Positions 1-7,442 of a stretch of 18,349 nt of DNA are shown here, piece after piece. Under the pieces are notes generated by a model. It was not told the DNA's origin and did no database searches. It saw only the letters and a list, made by a program, of their open reading frames with translations. Each line of letters begins with the position of its first letter. Position 1 is the stretch's first letter. This stretch comes from JANWKQ01 sp964624635 (GTDB taxonomy: Bacteria > Bacteroidota > Bacteroidia > CAIKAF01). The stretch is taken from contig CAZUXM010000055.1 of the NCBI GenBank assembly GCA_964624635.1, forward strand, positions 1-18,349. The letters run 5' to 3'. The position numbers and the translations under genes were made by a program.

Positions 1-401
1 GCATAACCAAACATCATCCCTTGGTCACCGGCACCTTGAGCGTTTGCCTTAGCTTCAAAATCAAGTTTTTTTACACTGCGATCAACACCACGATTAATAT
101 CAGCGCTCTGTTCATGAATAGCACTAAAAATACCACATGAATTAGCTTCAAACATATATTCGCTTTTGGTATATCCAATACCTCTAATTACTTCACGGGC
201 AATTTCCTGAACATCCAAATAACTTTTTGATTTTACCTCGCCGGCTAATACTACTTGTCCAGTAGTTACTAAAGTTTCACAAGCCACTTTTGAGTTGGCG
301 TCGTAAGCTAAAAAATGATCAATCAAAGCGTCTGATATTTGATCCGATACTTTATCAGGATGTCCTTCTGATACTGATTCTGAAGTAAATAAATATGGCA
401 T
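1..401 (-). CDS. metK: S-adenosylmethionine synthetase, N-terminal part (runs off the left edge)
   Basis: MetK makes S-adenosylmethionine from methionine and ATP in the cytosol. The start is the ATG at 401-399 on the minus strand, and 133 codons are visible. The protein begins MPYLFTSESVSEGHPDKVSD, the hallmark N-terminus of the family, with the GHPDK motif (residues 13-17) that carries the catalytic histidine. The glycine-rich ATP-site motif GAGDQGMMFGYA is at the very edge of the window. This is about one third of the usual length of roughly 400 residues; the rest lies outside. A TATTTTTG element 28 nt upstream suggests its own promoter, so it need not be co-transcribed with the membrane-protein gene further upstream on the same strand. 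Identity is certain from the two motifs. Confidence 0.97.
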   Translation of the reverse strand, partial: MPYLFTSESVSEGHPDKVSDQISDALIDHFLAYDANSKVACETLVTTGQVVLAGEVKSKSYLDVQEIAREVIRGIGYTKSEYMFEANSCGIFSAIHEQSADINRGVDRSVKKLDFEAKANAQGAGDQGMMFGY

Positions 402-428
402 ATTAAAATTGTTTCAATTAATGGTTCG

Positions 429-436
429 CAAAAATA
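429..436 (-). promoter_or_regulatory. Predicted -7 promoter element of metK
   Basis: On the minus strand the bases read TATTTTTG, a full match to the Bacteroidota -7 consensus TAnnTTTG. It ends 28 nt before the metK ATG. No convincing TTG-type -33 element is seen at the expected distance, so the call rests on the -7 match and its position. Confidence 0.5.
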
Positions 437-477
437 AGATAAAATTCTACTTATAGGTGTTTGATAAGGTTTTTATG

Positions 478-613
478 GGCTTCCCCTGCCAACTGCCGCT
501 AGTGCCCCGCTGCAGCGATGGCTTAGCGGCAGTAAGTCAGGGTCGGGTGTTTGGCAGTAGTCCTCCCCCGCAATAAATGCGGTGTCCGGGCTACTGCTGT
601 CACCCCCTAAGCC
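478..613. repeat. GC-rich intergenic element of two adjacent long hairpins (REP/BIME-like)
   Basis: The block is much more GC-rich than its surroundings and lies between metK and the membrane-protein gene. Hairpin one: arms CCCTG 484-488 / CAGGG 538-542 and ACTGCCGCTA 492-501 / TAGCGGCAGT 524-533, enclosing the 10-bp palindrome CGCTGCAGCG. Hairpin two: arms GGGTG 545-549 / CACCC 601-605, GCAGTAG 554-560 / CTACTGC 591-597, and CCGCA 568-572 / TGCGG 578-582 with a 5-nt loop. GGCTT 478-482 and AAGCC 609-613 bound the whole block as a short inverted repeat. Two imperfect hairpins side by side are the layout of bacterial interspersed mosaic elements. It might also act as a transcription boundary or mRNA stabiliser between two minus-strand genes. 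No T-run follows either stem. Copy number elsewhere cannot be seen from here. Confidence 0.7.
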
Positions 614-615
614 TT

Positions 616-1257
616 TTATGAATGAGTATATATTCTACAACATGAATTTTGTTGCCACATATAATTATACATATGGTTGTAAATTCGATGCATATAATAT
701 GAAATCAAATTAGTTCCCAGTAGTTGTTTTAGTGCTTGTAAAGTCTGGGTGTAGGGGTATTTTGTAACAAAAGGCAATACTCCGGTTACTAATATCATTA
801 ATCCCATAAACTTTAAAATTACCATCAGTTGAGCAAACTTAAAGAAAAGTAATAGAGCCAATCCTGATTCCAGAATCATGGAAATCATCATATCAACCAA
901 AACCTCTTCGAAAAAAGCATCCTTTAGTTGCAGCATAATCATTAAAACCAACGTAACTCTTTTTAAGGTAACGGTGGCATAATTGTTTCTTACCATCACT
1001 CCCAATAACCATTGCACGGCAAGATAAACAATGAGTCTGCTAATTGCCATTACATCATTGCCTGAATAAGCGTTGATGGATACCTGCGCAATTTTAATGT
1101 ACGACATCTCAAAGGCTATTGGAATAGCTGCAAATAGCAGGAAGTCATATAGTACCTCAAAAAATCTACTTTTGGTAAATGTAGGTAAAGGGGGTGATTT
1201 TAAACTTTCCCCTGTTGTTGTGTTCCTATTCAAACCAGGAACCGGTTGTGTTTTCAT
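616..1257 (-). CDS. Hypothetical multi-pass membrane protein, downstream of a leader-peptide attenuator
   Basis: I do not recognise this 213-residue protein. After a polar N-terminus of about 30 residues it has hydrophobic stretches near residues 35-52, 70-90, 98-112 and 122-165, consistent with roughly four to five membrane spans in the inner membrane. The C-terminal 25 residues are unusually rich in Tyr, His, Asn, Met and Cys and stop just before the double-hairpin element; this tail may be a read-out into decayed sequence rather than a conserved domain. The ATG lies 24 nt downstream of the T-run of an intrinsic terminator, itself preceded by a short leader ORF, so expression is probably controlled by attenuation. 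That arrangement is the best argument that it is a real gene. Codon use and start context (A/T-rich, no SD) fit the neighbours. A PsiE-like small membrane protein was considered but no specific motif supports it. Confidence 0.6.
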   Translation of the reverse strand: MKTQPVPGLNRNTTTGESLKSPPLPTFTKSRFFEVLYDFLLFAAIPIAFEMSYIKIAQVSINAYSGNDVMAISRLIVYLAVQWLLGVMVRNNYATVTLKRVTLVLMIMLQLKDAFFEEVLVDMMISMILESGLALLLFFKFAQLMVILKFMGLMILVTGVLPFVTKYPYTQTLQALKQLLGTNLISYYMHRIYNHMYNYMWQQNSCCRIYTHS

Positions 1258-1281
1258 GTTCTTAAAATTTAATGGTTAAAC

Positions 1282-1316
1282 AAAAAAAATCCCGGTGAGC
1301 TGCAGCTACCGGGATT
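1282..1316 (-). terminator. Intrinsic terminator / attenuator in the leader of the membrane-protein gene
   Basis: On the minus strand a 9-bp perfect stem (AATCCCGGT 1316-1308 / ACCGGGATT 1296-1288) encloses an 11-nt loop carrying AGCTGCAGCT. It is followed at once by a run of eight T, a textbook Rho-independent terminator. It sits between the leader ORF (ends 1343) and the membrane-protein ATG (1257). The eight bases CCCGGTAG at the base of its 5' arm are exactly complementary to CTACCGGG inside the leader ORF (plus-strand positions 1369-1376), which can form a competing antiterminator. Confidence 0.85.
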
Positions 1317-1342
1317 GAAAAAAGGTATAATTGGGTCTTATT

Positions 1343-1435
1343 TTATACAATAATAAATGCCATACCTCCCCGGTAGTTGTGGTAAATCCAACAACAGATG
1401 TTATAATAGGAATGTATATGTCGCATTTTTTGCAT
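1343..1435 (-). CDS. Putative regulatory leader peptide (30 residues)
   Basis: A 31-codon reading frame on the minus strand starts ATG at 1435 and ends TAA at 1343. Its product starts MQKMRHIHSYYNICCWIYHN and ends YRGGMAFIIV, very rich in His, Tyr, Cys and Trp for its length. An alternative start is Met4 at 1426. Codons for Asn20-Tyr21-Arg22-Gly23 contain CTACCGGG, the antiterminator strand that can pair with the 5' arm of the terminator 56 nt downstream. A ribosome stalled at or before Cys14-Cys15-Trp16 would leave it free (read-through); one that finishes would cover it (termination). The amino acid or ligand sensed is not evident: no single residue is strongly repeated. A consensus -7 element ends only 4 nt before the first ATG, so the transcript may be leaderless or start at Met4. 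I do not recognise this leader family with certainty. Confidence 0.6.
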   Translation of the reverse strand: MQKMRHIHSYYNICCWIYHNYRGGMAFIIV

Positions 1436-1439
1436 GGCA

Positions 1440-1447
1440 CAAATATA
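1440..1447 (-). promoter_or_regulatory. Predicted -7 promoter element of the leader/membrane-protein transcript
   Basis: The minus strand reads TATATTTG, a full match to the Bacteroidota -7 consensus TAnnTTTG. A TTTG lies 15 nt further upstream (1466-1463), somewhat closer than the usual spacing of about 19-21 nt. Predicted transcription would start around 1433-1435, i.e. at or almost at the leader ATG, implying a leaderless or nearly leaderless small ORF. Confidence 0.5.
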
Positions 1448-1505
1448 TATGATTAAAATATTCAAATAATTAACTGGTATAAATTTTTTGTGATTTTTTT
1501 GGTTG

Positions 1506-1513
1506 TATCTTTG
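1506..1513 (+). promoter_or_regulatory. Predicted -7 promoter element of the MORN_2 protein gene, inside a dyad
   Basis: TATCTTTG matches TAnnTTTG exactly and lies 29 nt before the ATG at 1543, with TTG-containing T-rich sequence upstream. It is embedded in the inverted repeat GTTGTA (1502-1507) / TACAAC (1514-1519) with a 6-nt centre, so a repressor bound to this dyad would occlude the promoter. The -7 call is firm by consensus; the operator idea is inference. Confidence 0.6.
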
Positions 1514-1542
1514 TACAACAATACCAAACCAACACTATATAC

Positions 1543-2811
1543 ATGAACCGTTTGTTTTTAGCAGGGTTGTTATTCCTGTTGTCCCCTAATATTATGCTCA
1601 AGGCTCAATCTACACCTGAACCATGTGGTGATCCTGGCTATATTATGGAAGGTAAATTGGCCAATTCTTCTAATTCAACACCCATCATTTTATTAACCGG
1701 TAAAATTAACTCATTGTCAAAAGTGGGAGATAAAGGGGAACTCTCAAAACAATTTGAAGAAAACTTATTTGGAGGTACTGTAAGTGGCTGGCTGGTAATA
1801 GGAGTTGTTGAAGTAACTGCTATTAATTATGATGGGAATACCATCACATGTAAAGTATTAGAAAAAAAATCAGAAGTAACCCTTAACGGAAAATCACAAA
1901 ATCACTTTATACAAGGTAAATCAGTAAAGTTTTCTCAACTTAATTATAAAACCCCGGTTGATCGTAAATTATATTATTCATCAGGTGAACCTAAGTCAGT
2001 AGGTAAAGTGAGTTGTGGAAAAGAAATTGGAGCGTGGAAATATTTTTTCGAAAATGGTAAAGTACAAAAAGAAGGATCTTATAATGATGATGGGCTAGAA
2101 ACCGGGTTGTGGAAACATTACAGCTCATCTGGACTTCCTGTAAAAGAGGGGTCCTATGTAAATGGTAAACAAAACGGGGAGTGGAAATATTATAATGAAA
2201 ATGGACAATTAACTACCCTTAAAACTTATAACAATGGACGAGTTACCGGACCCTATAAAGAATACTATGTAAGTGGTATTGTTAAAATTGAAGGAAGTTT
2301 ATTGAACGATGAAGAACATGGGTATTTTAAAACCTATGATGAATCAGGCCGACTAACTGAGGAAGGGAATTATATTTCGTCACAAAAAGACGGAGTATGG
2401 ATAGATTATGATCACTCAGGCACAAAACACGGCTTAACTACTTATGTAAAAGGTAAAAAAAATGGTATTTATCAATACTTTTTTGCCGATGGAAAAGTAA
2501 GTTGGGAAGGATATTATAATGCTGCAGAGCAAAGAGAAGGAGAAGAAAAACATTATTATGATAATGGTCAGCAAAAGAGCGTTTATACTATTGTAAGAAA
2601 CTATAAAAGTGGTCCATTTAAGACCTGGTACCAAAATGGTCAGCTCAATGAAAAAGGAGAATATACAGCAGGTGAAATGTTTCAGGGGGCTTACGAATCT
2701 TTTTATCAGGATGGAAAACCTATGGCAAAAGGAGTTTATGAATTCGGGAATAAAACCGGTAAGTGGGAAATGTATGATGAGAAGGGGAGGAAAAAAGTAA
2801 AAAAATTCTAA
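1543..2811 (+). CDS. Secreted MORN_2 / YwqK-like repeat protein
   Basis: This 422-residue protein has a hydrophobic N-terminal signal peptide (residues 1 to about 21, ending KAQS) and an approximately 110-residue N-terminal region with no recognised domain. From about residue 142 to the end follow roughly eleven or twelve degenerate repeats of about 23 residues with the pattern G-x-W-x-x-Y-x-x-x-G-x-x-x-x-E-G-x-Y-x-x-G-x-x. Examples are GAWKYFFENGKVQKEGSY and GEWKYYNENGQL. These are MORN_2 (MORN repeat variant) repeats, as in proteins commonly annotated as YwqK-family antitoxin. That label is misleading here: there is no partner toxin and the signal peptide places it outside the cytoplasm. 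In Bacteroidota such proteins are common and of unknown role, probably an extended beta-sheet scaffold at the envelope. It has its own promoter and stands alone; the next gene is 182 bp away. Confidence 0.85.
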   Translation: MNRLFLAGLLFLLSPNIMLKAQSTPEPCGDPGYIMEGKLANSSNSTPIILLTGKINSLSKVGDKGELSKQFEENLFGGTVSGWLVIGVVEVTAINYDGNTITCKVLEKKSEVTLNGKSQNHFIQGKSVKFSQLNYKTPVDRKLYYSSGEPKSVGKVSCGKEIGAWKYFFENGKVQKEGSYNDDGLETGLWKHYSSSGLPVKEGSYVNGKQNGEWKYYNENGQLTTLKTYNNGRVTGPYKEYYVSGIVKIEGSLLNDEEHGYFKTYDESGRLTEEGNYISSQKDGVWIDYDHSGTKHGLTTYVKGKKNGIYQYFFADGKVSWEGYYNAAEQREGEEKHYYDNGQQKSVYTIVRNYKSGPFKTWYQNGQLNEKGEYTAGEMFQGAYESFYQDGKPMAKGVYEFGNKTGKWEMYDEKGRKKVKKF

Positions 2812-2967
2812 CCTATATTATTGGCAATAAATTAGTTATACGCTTTGGGGTAGCTCCTAATAATCAGTATTTATTTTAGATTTCTGAATAGAACTTAGAA
2901 CGAGTGGTTCATGAACTTTATTTTAGGGTTCTTGCTGCTTTTTTGCAGTTTATACCGTCTTTATTAG

Positions 2968-2975
2968 TAGTTTTA
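2968..2975 (+). promoter_or_regulatory. Possible -7 promoter element of the giant surface-protein gene
   Basis: TAGTTTTA differs from TAnnTTTG only in the last base. A TTG lies at 2943-2945, 22 nt upstream, and the ATG at 2994 follows 18 nt downstream. This position supports the ATG at 2994 over the upstream in-frame GTG at 2904, which would precede the promoter. It is a near-consensus match only. Confidence 0.4.
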
Positions 2976-2993
2976 AATTCTAGTACCCATATT

Positions 2994-5900
2994 ATGAAAA
3001 AAGGAGCTATTCTTTTCAGCATATTAAGTGTGTTATTTTATAACACTTTTGCTCAGCATCAGGAGGGGATGAAAGCTACTAAGCATAATTATTCATCTTT
3101 TACAAGCCCAAAAAAATTAATCGATCAGGAAGTACTTGACTTTAATAAAGGTTATGAAAATCATCCTGAGTTAGGTGAATTGTTCTCTAATGCACCCTGC
3201 GATGATTGTTTTGAACTAATCGAAAAACGAACAGAAACCACTAAATTTTTTGTAAAGAAGGGAACCAATGGTACTTACGTATATCAGCAAAGTTCAACAG
3301 ACCCGATGCATATCAAAAGATTAGTAGAAAATGATAGAACGGTTGTATCTACTCTTATACCTGATGTAAATGTTCCCGGTCTATATGTTGCATTAGATCA
3401 ACCTGTACCTGTTGGAATTAATATAAATGAAGGATATGCCTTTTTAGGTAAATCAGATAATAAGATTCAATTTAACAGACACTTACAATTGTTTTTTGTT
3501 CCTGATGGTGGTGAAGAAAAGTTAGTGGGTTCTGCCAATTGGACCAATTACACTGCTGGTGATGATGGTATTTACATCACTGATGTTTGGGATGGGATTG
3601 ATATGGAAATGTATGTTGCCAGAGGTCAGATTAAAACCAACTACATCATTAAACATGAATTACCTCAATTTGCCAATGGTGAGTTACGTATTCGCGACAG
3701 AATTGTAACTGAAAATGGTTTAAAATTACATGCACTCGGTGAAAATAAATTTTCAGGCGATATTGAATTAGTAGATGAAGCACAAAATGTACTTTGTGTT
3801 ATATCTCAAGCTGCTGCATATGATCAATTAAGCAGAGAAGGGGGGATAGCTGCACTTAATTATGAACTAAAAGGTAATCAATTAGATATTATTATTCCTC
3901 AGGATTGGATCAACAGAAGTGTAAATGCTTATCCAATCACTATAGACCCACTGGTAGCAGGAACAAATAGTATGGCTATTACAGGTTCCACCTATAATGC
4001 CACCTGTTTTGCAGGAGGTTGTGCATACAATATGGCAGTACCTGTTCCAGCAGCTATAACAGTAACTGATGTTAGATGGAGTTTTAATTACCAAACCTCA
4101 GGATTTTTATGCTGGATGTCTGATGGTGCGGTAGATTTTCAATTAGGTGCATGTAGAAGCCCAAATGTAGCTGGCTTTTATTGGTTTTGTAACTTAGGTG
4201 CCGGAGGTACTTGTACAGGGAATAACATTTCAATATTTAACCATGTTTCAGGTTGTGTCCCGGCACCTAACTGCGCTTCTTATAACATGAATTTTACCAT
4301 GCGCTTTTTCAGGTGCTTTACTGCTGGTGCTGCATGTTCTAACACATGTATCATTGCCGCCACTCCATGGACCATGGTTGTGGAAGGTAGAACCGTTGAA
4401 CCCACCTCCTTGGTTACTGTTTTGACCCCAGTTACGATTTGTCAGGGAGCATCAACAACATTATCGGCTACAGGGCAAAATGGTGTTCCCGGATATACGT
4501 ATACTTGGAATCCCGGCGGATTAACCGGATCTCCAAGTGTTAGTCCTGCCGCTACAACTACTTATACGGTTACCATTACAGATGCTTGTGGAAATACAAC
4601 TACAGCTACCAAACTTGTAAATGTAACCCCAAACAATAATCCTGGTTTTACAATCAATCCTAATCCTGCATGTGTTGGACAAAACGTTACCATTAATGGT
4701 TTAGGAGGAGGGGCTGCAGCCAATTATGATTGGTTAATTCCTAGCAGTAGTAGCCCAATAGTTAATAACAATCAAAACCCTGTTGTTACTTATGCAGCAG
4801 CTGGAACCTATCCTATTACTCTCAACTATGCCAATGGAGTTTGTGTTTTTCCGTTAGTACAAAATATTACAATCAATGCTCCGGTAGCACCAACTATAAA
4901 TATTGTTGCTTCTCCGGCAGGACCTTATTGCCCGGGAGCAAATATTACGTTTACCGCAAATATTACCAATGGTGGAGCAGCTCCAATATATCAATGGCAG
5001 GTAAATGGTGTTAATGTTGGGATCAACTCAAATACATTTTCATCAACTACATTAAATCCAGGTGATGTGGTAACTTGTATCCTTACTTCAAATGCTCCTT
5101 GTACTAGCCCATTAACTGTTACTTCAAATTCAATTATACCGAATATAGTAGCAGCATTGGTGCCAACAATTAACATAGTTGCAGTCCCTGCCGGGTCAAT
5201 TTGTGCCGGTACAAGCGTAACTTTTACAGCTAATATTACCAATGGTGGAACAATACCTTCCTACCAATGGCAAGTAAATGGAGTAAATGTAGGTACTAAC
5301 TCAAATACGTATTCTTCATCAACGTTAAATAATGGAGATGTAGTTACTTGTATATTGACTTCGAATGATCCTTGTGCTTCGCCATTAACAGCCAATTCAA
5401 ATTCTATAGTAATGGTTGTTAACCCAACAGTAATACCTACCATTAATATTGTAGCAGCGCCTGCAGGTGCTATTTGTGCAGGAACACCAGTTACATTTAC
5501 AGCCAATATAACAGGAGGAGGAACTACACCGGCATACCAATGGCGAGTGAATGGAGTAAACGTAGGTACTAACTCAAATACGTATACTTCATCTACACTT
5601 AATAATGGTGATGTGGTTACATGTATACTAACCTCCAACGATCCATGTGCTTCACCTGTAACAGCCAATTCTAATTCAATAGTTATGGTGGTTAATCCTA
5701 TAGTTAACCCAACCATAAATATTGTGGCAGCCCCTGCCGGACCTATTTGTGCCGGTACGAGTGTTACATTTACAGCGAACATAACAGGAGGGGGAGCAGC
5801 ACCTTTTTATCAATGGCAGGTAAACGGAGCAAACGTTGGGATCAATTCAAATACATATTCTTCCTCTACACTAAATAATGGAGATATAGTTACTTGTATA

Positions 5901-7264
5901 CTAACATCAAGTGCCCCATGTGCTAGTCCGGTAAATGTTACTTCTAATAGTATTATAATGGTAATAAATCCTGTATTGGTACCCACCATTAATATTGTTG
6001 CAGCCCCTGCCGGGCCTATTTGTTCAGGAACACCTGTAACCTTTACAGCTAATATCACTAATGGAGGTACTACACCATCTTATCAATGGCAAGTGAATGG
6101 AGCGAATGTTGGAATAAATACTAATACTTATACATCATCTACTTTAAATAATGGTGATATAGTTACCTGTATTCTTACCTCTAATGCACTTTGTGCCTCA
6201 CCTGTAAATGTTACATCAAATAATATTGTTATGGTGGTAAATCCATTGATTACCCCAACCATAAATATTACATCTAACCCGGTAATGCCTGTTTGTGTTG
6301 GATCCAATGTTACGTTTACAGCTAATATTACCGGAGGGGGTGTAGCTCCAATTTACCAATGGCAGGTAAATGGAGTGAATGTTGGAACCAATGCCAATAC
6401 ATTTTCATCATCAACATTATTACCCGGAGATGTTGTTACATGTATATTAACGTCTAATGCACTTTGTTTAAATACACCAACAGCTAACTCCAATAGTATT
6501 ATTATATCTAATTACCCCCCATTAACCCTTAATGTAGGTCAGGATATTTCTATTTGTCAAGGAGAATCGGCTACATTATCGGCTGCCCCATTTGGCGGAA
6601 ATTCTTCTTCGTATACTATCGTGTGGCAACCCGGTAATGTTACCGGAAATTCAATTACCCGTTTTCCATCATCCACAACAACCTATACGGCTACAGTAAC
6701 TGATGGATGTGGGACTACAGCTTCAGATGATGTAACAGTAAATGTAAATCAACGACCTATAGCTGCATTTTCTTTTGCGCCCAATCCTCCGGACTTAAGT
6801 GTACAANNNNNNNNNNTTCAGTGAATGCAGTAAGTTGGTTATGGAATTTTGGAAATTCAAACATTTCTAACCAACAAAATCCCAATTTTGAATATACGCA
6901 AACAGGGTCCTATACAGTAGTTTTGATTGTTACTTCAGCCGAGGGTTGTACAGATACAGCTATTTCTTATTTGGTTTTTGAAGAGCAAAATACACTGTAT
7001 ATTCCTTCTGCTTTTACCCCAAATGATGATGGAATCAATCCGATTTTCTTTGCATATAGCACGGGCATCAGGGAGTTTTCAATGGAAATTTTTGATCGTT
7101 GGGGAGAAAGGATTTTTGTGAGTAATGATATTCAAAAAGGATGGAATGGTCTCTTGCAAAGTGGAACTGAAGCCCCTCAGGGAGTATATACCTATAAAAT
7201 TGATGTGTTGTTCTCGAACAATAAGTCAAGTACCTTCTTGGGTAAATTAACCATGATCAAATAA
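2994..7264 (+). CDS. Giant secreted adhesin-like protein, Ig-like repeats + PKD + type IX secretion (type B) sorting domain; interrupted by an assembly gap
   Basis: This is one gene of about 1,420 residues, split into two frames by ten N at 6807-6816. The ATG at 2994 gives a clean signal peptide (residues 1-20, ...FYNTFA before Gln). Order of domains: an N-terminal beta-rich region to about nt 3950 ending in YPITIDP; a Cys-rich region of about 150 residues (nt 3960-4390); two divergent Ig/PKD-like domains (4400-4890); six tandem Ig-like repeats (4890-6518); another Ig-like domain (6519-6750); a PKD domain spanning the gap, with WLWNFGNS; and a C-terminal domain from about 6990. The last has the gliding-motility signature YIPSAFTPNDDGINPIF, FDRWGERIF, W.G and GVYTYKID, i.e. 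the CHU_C/type B sorting signal used by the type IX secretion system. It is likely exported and anchored on, or released from, the cell surface, with an adhesive role by inference. Coding resumes in frame with TCA GTG AAT at 6818; the true gap length must differ from ten to restore the frame. Confidence 0.93.
4890..6518 (+). repeat. Six tandem coding repeats, period 273 bp (91 residues)
   Basis: Units begin with the codons for PTINI at 4890, 5163, 5436, 5709, 5982 and 6255, so five consecutive spacings are exactly 273 bp; the sixth unit is slightly shorter (to 6518). Each unit has the order PTINIVA.PAG, C.G..VTFTANIT.GG, YQWQVNGVNVG.N.NT, SSTL..GD.VTCILTS and C..P. The two cysteines and the central tryptophan fit an Ig-like beta sandwich with a disulfide. 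Protein identity between units is high, while many third codon positions differ. Long open frames on the opposite strand (4991-6058) are shadows of this repeated composition. Confidence 0.95.
6807..6816. other. Assembly gap (10 N) inside the giant surface-protein gene
   Basis: Ten N separate the codon for Gln in ...PDLSVQ from the codon for Ser before VNAVSWLWNFG. The PKD fold needs only a few residues here (such as a short FTNT-like stretch), so the true gap is probably short and of a length that restores the frame, for example 11 plus or minus a multiple of three. This is a scaffolding convention and not a biological frameshift. Confidence 0.95.
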
Positions 7265-7390
7265 GGTACAGGTTGGGGTGGTTTTCTTAAGATTGTAATC
7301 GTTTAGAATATTCTTAGCACCCGATTAGGGCTGATATTGAGGCACTACGTCAATTTTAAAATATCTTATCATTACTGATATGGTGCTTAC

Positions 7391-7421
7391 TTGCACCCCT
7401 CCCTTATTTTGCCTACCTTTG
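7391..7421 (+). promoter_or_regulatory. Predicted promoter of typA
   Basis: TTG at 7391-7393 and TACCTTTG at 7414-7421 are separated by 20 nt, a near-ideal Bacteroidota -33/-7 pair. Transcription would start around 7427, about 16 nt before the ATG at 7443. This rules out the longer in-frame extension that begins at 7380, since those codons would lie upstream of the transcript. Confidence 0.75.
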
Positions 7422-7442
7422 CACCCGATTTTAAATAGTAAT

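Noticed and set aside
616..690. Similarity between the Cys-Cys-x-Ile-Tyr string in the membrane protein's tail and that in the leader peptide, as a duplicated leader
   Set aside because: Only a few residues agree and the nucleotide alignment is weak; chance in a Tyr/His/Cys-rich stretch is likely.
1543..2811. YwqK-type antitoxin of a toxin-antitoxin pair
   Set aside because: There is a signal peptide and no toxin gene next to it; the annotation would rest only on shared MORN_2 repeats.
2904..2993. Upstream start (GTG 2904) for the giant surface protein
   Set aside because: The ATG at 2994 gives a proper signal peptide and follows a plausible promoter; the extension adds a second hydrophobic stretch without function.
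4991..6058. Three long minus-strand open frames opposite the Ig-like repeats
   Set aside because: They repeat with the same period as the plus-strand units and show no start context; they are composition shadows of the real repeated gene.
4890..6518. Tandem repeats as a possible CRISPR array
   Set aside because: Units are 273 bp, coding throughout, without short conserved repeats separated by unique spacers.
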